From Mycoplana rhizolycopersici (GTDB taxonomy: Bacteria; Pseudomonadota; Alphaproteobacteria; Rhizobiales; Rhizobiaceae), in contig NZ_JABXYK010000005.1 of assembly GCF_013378445.1 (NCBI RefSeq), positions 124,001 to 188,000 on the forward strand: a DNA stretch of 64,000 nt. The letters run 5' to 3'. This document shows positions 35,555-42,334 of the stretch, in pieces. The notes below the pieces were generated by a model, which was not told where the DNA came from, searched no databases, and saw only the letters and a list, made by a program, of their open reading frames with translations. Each line of letters starts with the position of its first letter. The stretch's first letter is position 1. Position numbers and translations under genes: made by a program.

Positions 35555-35917
35555 TCAGGCTGCGATGGAGAGGTTGGCGAAGACGCTCGTGAGGATCTTG
35601 CGGTCGAACGGCTTCAGCAGGAAATCGTCGGCCCCTGCCCGCTTGCCCATCATCATCTTCCTCAGGTCGGCCTCTACGACGCAGTAGAAGATGCGCACCG
35701 TCTCGCCCTTGGGCAGCATGCGGATATTGCCGATCAGTTCCAGTGCGCCGTCCATGGTAGAATCGACAATGACAACGTTCGGCAGTTCAGCTTCGCAGCG
35801 CACCAGCGCCTCGAGCGAATTCGACGCTTCGAGAACCAGGTAATCCAGGCCTGAAAGGATTCGTTTCCCGACCTTGCGGACGACGTCCGAGCCGTCCGCA
35901 ATCATGATGCGCCGCAT
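35555..35917 (-). CDS. Single-domain response regulator next to chpT
   Basis: 120 residues, a receiver domain without output domain. The phospho-acceptor Asp is in VVIVDSTMDGAL and the switch Lys in FLLKPFD, but the acidic pocket has one Asp (MIADGSD) instead of two, and the usual Thr/Ser position reads VV in FYCVVEA. It may be phosphorylated poorly or act in a different way. It is not CpdR by sequence. It lies 111 bp downstream of chpT on the same strand, so a role in the ChpT-CtrA phosphorelay is a reasonable guess. GGAG precedes ATG 35917. Confidence 0.8.
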   Translation of the reverse strand: MRRIMIADGSDVVRKVGKRILSGLDYLVLEASNSLEALVRCEAELPNVVIVDSTMDGALELIGNIRMLPKGETVRIFYCVVEADLRKMMMGKRAGADDFLLKPFDRKILTSVFANLSIAA

Positions 35918-36028
35918 CGCCTGCTCCAGTTCCCCGCTCGCGGGAGCGGTCAATCATGAAGCAAGTGTAGCGGTATCTGGCAAACAAAAGGTTACCGCCC
36001 GGCGCAGCACAGCCGCCGGGCCGCACGC

Positions 36029-36676
36029 TCAGCCGGCGACGATCTTCGCCACGAAGGTGATTTCCTCCGGCGAGGAGACGATGTCGAGCTGCATCCCGGC
36101 TTCGTTCGCCAGAAGCACCGTGTAGTAGGGCTGGATACTGTGGGCGTCGACGGCCTCTTCCAGCTGGCCGGAAAGCATCTCGTTGAACTTCGGCGGCACG
36201 CGCAGCATGCGCCCCTTGGCCGTCAGGCGGAATTCGGCGTCGAGTTCCGGGCGCTCGAGCGTCACGTCGATCGAACCGCCGCGCGGGATCGCGCCATAGG
36301 CGACGAGGAACAGATTGAGAAGAAGCTTCACGCGGTTCTTGGCAATGATGGCGCGCGGCCCGCTCCAGGTGATTTCCGTCTTCTTCTCGGCTGCGGCGAA
36401 GTCGCGGGCAGCCTTCTCGGCCTCACCGGTATCGATTGACGCGCCGACCGAACCAGAGGCGCCGAATGCGAGGCGCGCGAACTTCAGCCGCACCGAAGCG
36501 TTCTGCGCGCTCGTGCGGATCAACTCCATCGCATCTTCGTCCGCCCCGCCCTCGTCGAGCAGTTCCAGACCGTTGTTGATCGCACCGACGGGCGAAATGA
36601 CGTCGTGGCACACGCGGCTGCACAGCAGCGCCGCCAGGTCTGGACCGCTCAGAGTGAGGTTCGGATTCTTTGCCAT
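36029..36676 (-). CDS. chpT: Histidine phosphotransferase ChpT
   Basis: 215 residues. The dimerisation helices carry the phospho-accepting histidine in SRVCHDVISPVGAINNGLEL (near residue 23), and the C-terminal part is a degenerate histidine-kinase ATPase fold (VKLLLNLFLVAYGAIPRGG). ChpT relays phosphate from CckA to CtrA and CpdR in Caulobacter. GGAG lies 6 bp before ATG 36676; the longer frame is not conserved. It is separated from ctrA only by the small response-regulator gene. Confidence 0.92.
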   Translation of the reverse strand: MAKNPNLTLSGPDLAALLCSRVCHDVISPVGAINNGLELLDEGGADEDAMELIRTSAQNASVRLKFARLAFGASGSVGASIDTGEAEKAARDFAAAEKKTEITWSGPRAIIAKNRVKLLLNLFLVAYGAIPRGGSIDVTLERPELDAEFRLTAKGRMLRVPPKFNEMLSGQLEEAVDAHSIQPYYTVLLANEAGMQLDIVSSPEEITFVAKIVAG

Positions 36677-36816
36677 GAAGGTCTCCAAAATGCCGGCAGC
36701 CGCCAAGGCTCCGTTTGCAACCGGCGGGCTTCGCACAGTCCCAATCGACACTTAACACGCGAAAATAACGCGAAGCAGTTTCAATTAGAAGTCAGCCATA
36801 AAGACACCACATTTGG

Positions 36817-36832
36817 TAAACCGATTGTTAAC
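36817..36832 (+). promoter_or_regulatory. CtrA-box-like site before eipA
   Basis: TAAA, seven bases, TTAAC, one mismatch from consensus, 59 bp before the eipA start. In Brucella eipA transcription is known to be controlled by CtrA, so this site is likely functional. Confidence 0.6.
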
Positions 36833-36890
36833 ATGATGCGGTCAAATTGACAGTCATGAAGATGTCCCGAACCACGACGAGGGAATAAAC

Positions 36891-37478
36891 ATGCGTGTTT
36901 CGAATTTGACCAGGCGCACGATGCTGCTTTCCGCGATGGGCGCGTTGACGTCCATCGCAATTCCGACCGCCACCCATGCCCAGAGCACGGGTGGCTCGAC
37001 CTATAGCGTGCAGGAGATCGTCGATGCCGGCCACAGCTTCTTCGGCTCCACCACCGGGGGCCTTGCAAAGATCGTGGAGCGCGCCTTCGAATCCTACGGC
37101 CTTCCGAACGGCTACATTCTCGGCCAGGAAGGCTCGGGCGCCTTCGTTGCCGGCCTGACCTATGGCGAAGGTGAGATGAACACCAAGAATGCCGGCAGCC
37201 ACCCGGTGTTCTGGCAGGGCCCGTCCCTCGGCCTCGACTGGGGCGGACAGGGCAGCCGCACGATGATGCTCGTCTATAACCTCCCCGACGTCAACGCGCT
37301 CTACACGCGGTTCGCCGGCGTCTCGGGCGCTGCCTATGTGGTCGCCGGCGTCGGGATGACGGTGCTGACCGAGCAGAACATGGTCATCGTCCCGATCCGC
37401 ACCGGCCTCGGTGCACGGCTCGGCGTCAATGCCGGCTATCTGAAGCTGACCCGCAACCCCACCTGGAACCCGTTCTGA
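36891..37478 (+). CDS. eipA: Envelope integrity protein EipA (DUF1134)
   Basis: 195 residues. The signal peptide (NLTRRTMLLSAMGALTSIAI, cut near THAQS) has a twin-arginine-like start. The mature protein is a single DUF1134 domain, with VQEIVDAGHSFFGSTTGGLA, YGLPNGYILGQEGSGAFVAG and TEQNMVIVPIRTGLGARLG. In Brucella EipA is a periplasmic protein needed for envelope stress resistance and virulence. Start 36891 follows the CtrA-like box by 59 bp. Divergent from chpT by 214 bp. Confidence 0.92.
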   Translation: MRVSNLTRRTMLLSAMGALTSIAIPTATHAQSTGGSTYSVQEIVDAGHSFFGSTTGGLAKIVERAFESYGLPNGYILGQEGSGAFVAGLTYGEGEMNTKNAGSHPVFWQGPSLGLDWGGQGSRTMMLVYNLPDVNALYTRFAGVSGAAYVVAGVGMTVLTEQNMVIVPIRTGLGARLGVNAGYLKLTRNPTWNPF

Positions 37479-37594
37479 GTGCAGTTTACCACCGTAACCG
37501 AAATTGCTCGCGCAGCCTCTGTGCAACGGGGCTGCGTCGGCTATATTGGCCCAGGGGTCACGGGGGATGACCGAAGAACGGGACCTGCAGCGTT

Positions 37595-38758
37595 GTGATT
37601 GAATATGCCCTGCTTTTCGCCCTCGGCTTCCTGGCAGCCACGCTGGTCGGGTTGCTTGTCGCGCCTGCGATCCAGCGCCGCATCGTCGCCTACACCGAGA
37701 ACCGGATGAAGGCGACAACGCCGCTGAGCCCGCAGGAAGTGCGCGCGCAGACGGACATGGCCCGCGCCGTCTTTGCGGCAGAAAACGCCCGGGTGTCGCA
37801 GAGCTTGGTTCGCGAACGGGAAAAGGGCACGCGGCTTGCCGTGCAGAACGAGGCGCTGAAGCGCGACGTCAGCCGGCTTGCCGCCGACAATGCCGACCTG
37901 CAGGCGCATATCGAGGACATGAACGTCGATGCCGGCGATCTGCGCTCCTCGCTCCGCCACGACGAACAGAAATTCGCCCAGTTGAAGGCCCAGCTTGAGG
38001 CATCCGACCAGGAAATCCTGCACAAGAAGCGTGAAATAGAGATCCTCAACGCCAATCGCGACCTCGTCCAGAGCGACCTGAACGACCATATGATCGCCCT
38101 TGCCGCGAAGGAAACCGAGATCGAGAACCTCGGAAGCAGGCTGCTGGCCCTGCGCCACGAGCGCGACAAGCTGGTCGAAGGCCTGCGCGTTGCGCAAGCC
38201 AATCTCAAGGAAACCAGCCTCAAGCTCTCGCGCGAGGTGAGCAGGGCCCGGCAACTCGAAAGTGAGCTTTCCCGCGAGCAGAACCAGAGCGCCGGCAATG
38301 ATGCCGCGCCGGAACGCCGCGTTGCCGAGGTGGACAGGCTGCGCGACAAGCTGAAAAACCACACTCCCGACACCAGGCCCCAGGCCGCCATTACACACAC
38401 ATCGGAAATGAAGCCTCTCCTCGCCGCCCCTGCCGAAATCCCGCTTATCGAACACGACCGTGAGTCCGCGTCAGGAAACGGTGCGAGCGTTCTGGACCTC
38501 CTCTCGCTGGAGGCTGACGTGCGCGACCGTAGCGCCGCGATCACCCAGCGGCTTTCCGAAGCGCCGACCGAGGCAACCGATGCGGCACTGCGCGAGGAGA
38601 TGGCGGACGTTGCGGCCAAGATGATCGTCCTGACCGATGCGCACGAGGGCGACGCCTCGCCGATCCGCAGCCTGCTGGACCAGGCGCCGCCGGCAAACGG
38701 ATCGGGCCGGCTCAGCCTCGCCAGCCGCGCCAAGAACATGCTTCCGCCGCAGGAATAA
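37595..38758 (+). CDS. Membrane-anchored coiled-coil protein, unknown function
   Basis: 387 residues, GTG start. A single N-terminal membrane helix (YALLFALGFLAATLVGLLVA) is followed by about 210 residues of predicted coiled coil (for example LAADNADLQAHIEDMNVDA; HKKREIEILNANRDLVQSDL) and a less ordered C-terminal part that ends in a basic motif (RLSLASRAKNMLP). The topology, one anchor plus a long cytoplasmic coil, resembles envelope or division scaffold proteins. It lies 116 bp after eipA and may share its transcript. No family is recognised. Confidence 0.68.
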   Translation: MIEYALLFALGFLAATLVGLLVAPAIQRRIVAYTENRMKATTPLSPQEVRAQTDMARAVFAAENARVSQSLVREREKGTRLAVQNEALKRDVSRLAADNADLQAHIEDMNVDAGDLRSSLRHDEQKFAQLKAQLEASDQEILHKKREIEILNANRDLVQSDLNDHMIALAAKETEIENLGSRLLALRHERDKLVEGLRVAQANLKETSLKLSREVSRARQLESELSREQNQSAGNDAAPERRVAEVDRLRDKLKNHTPDTRPQAAITHTSEMKPLLAAPAEIPLIEHDRESASGNGASVLDLLSLEADVRDRSAAITQRLSEAPTEATDAALREEMADVAAKMIVLTDAHEGDASPIRSLLDQAPPANGSGRLSLASRAKNMLPPQE

Positions 38759-38778
38759 TCCGGCCCCGCCCGGCCCTC

Positions 38779-39609
38779 TCAGCCGATCCGTCCCTTCGAC
38801 AAGGCCATCTGATAGAGCGCGATGCCGCAGGCCGTTGCGACATTGAGGCTATCCAGGCCGGGGGCCTGCGGCACCCGCGCCGTATGGAACTGCGACAGGA
38901 TCGTACCGGGCAACCCCTCGCCTTCCGTTCCCGCGACCAGCGCCAGCCGCGCGGACGGCGCGATCTGCCCGATGGCCGTCTCGCCTCGCGGCGAAAGCGC
39001 CCAGATCGCAAATCCGGCATCGGTGAGGCCCTGCAGCAGATCCCGCGCGCCCTCGCCTCTCGCATAGGGCAGGTTCAGCACCGAGCCGACCGAGACGCGG
39101 ATCGCCTTCCTGTAGAGCGGATCGCAGCAGGTTTCGTCGAGCAGGATGGCGTCGACACCGAAGGCTGCGGCGTTGCGGAACAGGGCACCCATGTTGTCAT
39201 GGTTGGAAATGCCGCAGGCGGCAAGCACGAGACTGTCGGCCGGCAGCGATGCGATCAGCGCCTCGATAGAGGGCGGTTCGTCACGCCGACCGATCGCAAG
39301 GACGCCGCGATGCATGTCGAAACCCGCGATCCCGTTGAAGATCGACTTCTCCGCGACATAGACCGGAACGTCGGCAGGAATATCCGCCAGGATGGCGGCG
39401 AGCCCTGCGAGCCTGTTCTCCAGGATCAGGATCGCTTCCGCGCGAAATCCCCTTTCCCGGACATGGGCCTGCGCCAGCATCCGCAGCACCACGGTTCCCT
39501 CGGCGACGAAGCGGCCCTCCCGTCCGACGAGATCGCGCTCGCGGATCGAGCGGAACGCCGCGATGCGCGGATCTTCGCTCTCGGTGATGCGGATCACCTC
39601 GCCCGCCAC
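38779..39609 (-). CDS. TrmH/SpoU-family RNA 2'-O-methyltransferase
   Basis: 276 residues. A substrate-binding N-terminal domain (REGRFVAEGTVVLRMLAQ) is followed by a SPOUT domain with the three motifs NHDNMGALFRNAAAFG, LVAGTEGEGLP and DSLNVATACGIALYQ, which form the trefoil knot and SAM site. It methylates a ribose in tRNA or rRNA; which base cannot be told. The 39616-40002 gene lies just upstream, 6 bp apart, on the same strand, so the two are cotranscribed. Confidence 0.87.
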   Translation of the reverse strand: MAGEVIRITESEDPRIAAFRSIRERDLVGREGRFVAEGTVVLRMLAQAHVRERGFRAEAILILENRLAGLAAILADIPADVPVYVAEKSIFNGIAGFDMHRGVLAIGRRDEPPSIEALIASLPADSLVLAACGISNHDNMGALFRNAAAFGVDAILLDETCCDPLYRKAIRVSVGSVLNLPYARGEGARDLLQGLTDAGFAIWALSPRGETAIGQIAPSARLALVAGTEGEGLPGTILSQFHTARVPQAPGLDSLNVATACGIALYQMALSKGRIG

Positions 39610-39615
39610 GGCCCG

Positions 39616-40002
39616 TTACCGGCCGCCGACGTCGATATCGGCGATGACGCGCCCGGCGGCGATGTCGAACAGAATCGCCTTGCGGGCACCATCGGAGAGT
39701 GTGCCGTAGAACAGGATCTGCCCGTCCGACTGGGACACCGACGACACGGTGAAGCCGTCCGGAAGCGTCACTGAACCGCTGACGGGCGCATCGCTCGGAA
39801 CGCTGAGGCCTGCGGAAAGACGGCTTTCGGGCTTGCCATCCGTCCGCGTCACCTTATAGACAATGGCCGCAAGCACCGCCATGAACATGACGAGCATGAT
39901 GCCACCGGAGACGAGCTGCAGGCGAACCATCTTGCGCCGGACATTCTCCATGGCCGGATCGAGCGGCTTTTCTTCCTGTTCATCTGCATCGAGATTCGAC
40001 AT
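39616..40002 (-). CDS. DUF6476-like membrane protein
   Basis: 128 residues. An acidic cytoplasmic N-terminus (MSNLDADEQEEKPLDPAMEN) leads to one membrane helix (VSGGIMLVMFMAVLAAIVY) and a periplasmic beta-rich domain (LPDGFTVSSVSQSDGQILFY). I recall such proteins as DUF6476 beside TrmH-type genes in Rhizobiales; the name is given with caution. It is 6 bp from the methyltransferase gene and divergent from rluD. Confidence 0.65.
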   Translation of the reverse strand: MSNLDADEQEEKPLDPAMENVRRKMVRLQLVSGGIMLVMFMAVLAAIVYKVTRTDGKPESRLSAGLSVPSDAPVSGSVTLPDGFTVSSVSQSDGQILFYGTLSDGARKAILFDIAAGRVIADIDVGGR

Positions 40003-40039
40003 AGGCGCTAGCGTCTCCGACAGTCAGGACAATCTTTGA

Positions 40040-41068
40040 ATGAGCGCCCCCTTTAAACAAGCCGACGACACAAGGAAAGTCCTGACAGCGGACGAGGATG
40101 CCGCAGGCCGCATCGACGCGTGGCTTGCAGCGACCCTGGGCGGCGAATATTCGCGCAGCCGCATCAAGGCGCTGATCGAGCAGGGTGCGGTGCTCGTCAA
40201 CGGCACCGCCGTCAGCGAACCGAAGCGCAAGATCCATCCGGGCGATACGATCGCGATCGAACTGCCCGAGCCGGAAGATCCGGAACCGCAGGGCGAGGAT
40301 ATCCCCCTGGAGGTTCTCTATGAGGATGACGACCTGATCGTGCTCGTCAAGCCGGCCGGCCTGGTCGTGCATCCCGGCGCCGGCAACTGGACCGGCACTC
40401 TGGTCAATGCGCTGATCCATCACTGCGGCACCAGCCTTTCCGGCATCGGCGGCGTGCGCCGGCCCGGCATTGTCCATCGTCTCGACAAGGAAACGAGCGG
40501 CGTCATGGTTGCGGCGAAGAATGACGCGGCACACAGGCACCTGTCCGCCCAGTTCGCCGACCACGGCCGCAACGGGCCGCTGGAGCGCGCCTACCAGGCC
40601 GTCGTCTGGGGCCGGCCGCGCCAGCTGCGCGGCACCATCGACGCCCCCCTCGGCCGAGCCGGCGACCGCACGAAGCGCGCCGTCAAGCGCGAGGAGAGCG
40701 AAGACGCCCGCGAAGCGATTACCCACTACGAGGTCATCGAGCGCTACGGCGAGAAGCCGGACTCCACGTGCCTCGCCTCGCTGGTGGAATGCCAGCTGGA
40801 AACCGGGCGCACCCACCAGATCCGCGTCCACATGGCCCATATCGGCCACCCCCTGCTCGGCGACCCGGAATATGGTGCCGCCTTCCGCACCAAGGCCAAC
40901 CTCCTGCCCGATCAGGCGCGCGCCGTGGTCAACGGCTTCCACCGGCAGGCGCTGCACGCCTACATGCTGCAGTTCGAACATCCGACGACCGGCGAGGTCA
41001 TGCGCTTCGAGGCGCCCGCCCCGGCCGATCTGGACGCGCTCCTGGATGCGCTTCGGGCGATCGGCTGA
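40040..41068 (+). CDS. rluD: 23S rRNA pseudouridine synthase RluD
   Basis: 342 residues: an S4 RNA-binding domain (RIDAWLAATLGGEYSRSRIK) and the RluA-type catalytic domain with HRLDKETSGVMV, whose Asp is the catalytic residue, plus LETGRTHQIRVHMA. RluD makes pseudouridines in helix 69 of 23S rRNA. The assignment to RluD rather than RluC rests on overall similarity. Divergent from the DUF6476-like gene with 37 bp between starts. Confidence 0.9.
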   Translation: MSAPFKQADDTRKVLTADEDAAGRIDAWLAATLGGEYSRSRIKALIEQGAVLVNGTAVSEPKRKIHPGDTIAIELPEPEDPEPQGEDIPLEVLYEDDDLIVLVKPAGLVVHPGAGNWTGTLVNALIHHCGTSLSGIGGVRRPGIVHRLDKETSGVMVAAKNDAAHRHLSAQFADHGRNGPLERAYQAVVWGRPRQLRGTIDAPLGRAGDRTKRAVKREESEDAREAITHYEVIERYGEKPDSTCLASLVECQLETGRTHQIRVHMAHIGHPLLGDPEYGAAFRTKANLLPDQARAVVNGFHRQALHAYMLQFEHPTTGEVMRFEAPAPADLDALLDALRAIG

Positions 41069-41121
41069 CCGCCGCAAAGCCTGGTTCCCCTTGAAAACGC
41101 GGGCTTTCGGCACGACATATT

Positions 41122-41176
41122 GCCTTGTCGCACAAGGCTGCACTCCTCCCTCCGGTTTTCACGGTCCCGTGAAAGC
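41122..41176 (+). other. Two small hairpins between rluD and rpoH
   Basis: GCCTTGT-cgc-ACAAGGC at 41122-41138 and TTTTCACGG-tc-CCGTGAAA at about 41157-41175, just upstream of the rpoH promoter. They may end rluD transcription, though U-tracts are absent. Confidence 0.4.
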
Positions 41177-41183
41177 ACCGGCG

Positions 41184-41215
41184 CTTGAACCATTGTTTCG
41201 CCATACCTATCTATC
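41184..41215 (+). promoter_or_regulatory. RpoH-type promoter of rpoH
   Basis: CTTGAA and CCTATCTATC with CTTG-N18-CCTAT spacing, close to the alphaproteobacterial heat-shock consensus CTTG-N17/18-CYTATNTNNG. It predicts autoregulation of rpoH, with a leader of about 120 nt. Confidence 0.65.
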
Positions 41216-41336
41216 ATCGTGGCGGGGTCGACATGTCCCGCCCCGGAGCATGATCCGCAAACGGAGAACCATTGCGGGCTAGGGCTCCGATCAAGGCTTG
41301 CCTGACAAGGAAGCCGCTTCAAGGAAGGGGTGCTCG

Positions 41337-42242
41337 ATGGCCCGAAATACATTGCCGTCCATCGCGGCCGGCGAAGGCGGTCTCAACCGCTATCTCGACG
41401 AAATCCGCAAATTTCCGATGCTTGAGCCGCAGCAGGAATACATGCTGGCCAAGCGTTACCAGGAACATGATGACCGCAACGCTGCCCATCAGCTTGTGAC
41501 GAGCCATCTGCGCCTCGTCGCCAAGATCGCCATGGGCTATCGCGGCTACGGCCTGCCGATCGGCGAAGTCATTTCCGAGGGCAACGTCGGCCTGATGCAG
41601 GCCGTCAAGAAATTCGATCCCGAGCGCGGCTTCCGCCTCGCCACCTACGCCATGTGGTGGATCAAGGCGGCGATCCAGGAATACATCCTGCGCTCCTGGT
41701 CGCTCGTGAAGATGGGCACCACCGCTAACCAGAAGCGGCTGTTCTTCAACCTGCGTCGCATGAAGGGCAAGATCCAGGCGATCGACGACGGCGATCTGCG
41801 CCCCGATCAGGTCACCGAGATTGCCACCAAGCTGCAGGTGTCCGAGGAAGAAGTCGTCTCGATGAACCGCCGCCTGTCGGGCGACGCGTCGCTGAATGCA
41901 CCGATCAAGGCCAGCGAAGGCGATTCCGGCCAGTGGCAGGATTGGCTCGTCGACGACCGCGACAGCCAGGAAGAGACGTTGATCGAACAGGACGAACTGG
42001 AAACCCGGCGCGCCATGCTGGCGCGTGCGATGAGCGTCCTGAACGACCGCGAACGGCGCATCTTCGAGGCCCGCCGCCTTTCCGAGGATCCGGTGACGCT
42101 GGAAGAGCTTTCGACCGAGTTCGACATCAGCCGCGAACGCGTGCGCCAGATCGAGGTCCGCGCCTTCGAGAAGGTTCAGGAAGCGGTACAGAAGTTTGCT
42201 GCCGAACAGGCAAGTGCCGTCCGCGTCATAGAGCAGGCTTAA
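41337..42242 (+). CDS. rpoH: RNA polymerase sigma-32 factor RpoH
   Basis: 301 residues. Region 2 has the sequence MLAKRYQEHDDRNAAHQLVT and FRLATYAMWWIKAAIQEYIL; region 4 has EELSTEFDISRERVRQIEVR, which reads the -35 CTTGAA element. The RpoH box between (near NQKRLFFNLRR) is present. Start 41337 follows AAGGAAGGGG. Rhizobia often carry two rpoH genes; this looks like the main one. It is followed by a strong terminator and preceded by a heat-shock promoter. Confidence 0.95.
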   Translation: MARNTLPSIAAGEGGLNRYLDEIRKFPMLEPQQEYMLAKRYQEHDDRNAAHQLVTSHLRLVAKIAMGYRGYGLPIGEVISEGNVGLMQAVKKFDPERGFRLATYAMWWIKAAIQEYILRSWSLVKMGTTANQKRLFFNLRRMKGKIQAIDDGDLRPDQVTEIATKLQVSEEEVVSMNRRLSGDASLNAPIKASEGDSGQWQDWLVDDRDSQEETLIEQDELETRRAMLARAMSVLNDRERRIFEARRLSEDPVTLEELSTEFDISRERVRQIEVRAFEKVQEAVQKFAAEQASAVRVIEQA

Positions 42243-42280
42243 GCCTCCGACGGTCTCAAAGCGACCGCCCAGATAAAAAG

Positions 42281-42317
42281 AACCCCGCAAGGCCTGCGCC
42301 ATGCGGGGTTTTTCTTT
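42281..42317 (+). terminator. Rho-independent terminator after rpoH
   Basis: AACCCCGCA and TGCGGGGTT arms, 12-nt loop, then TTTCTTT. Confidence 0.9.
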
Positions 42318-42334
42318 GTCGGTCCGGACGAGCT

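Noticed and set aside
35555-35917. Identification of the small response regulator as CpdR
   Set aside because: Sequence lacks the CpdR pattern (paired acidic residues, TDIVMP-type acceptor) and its C-terminus differs.
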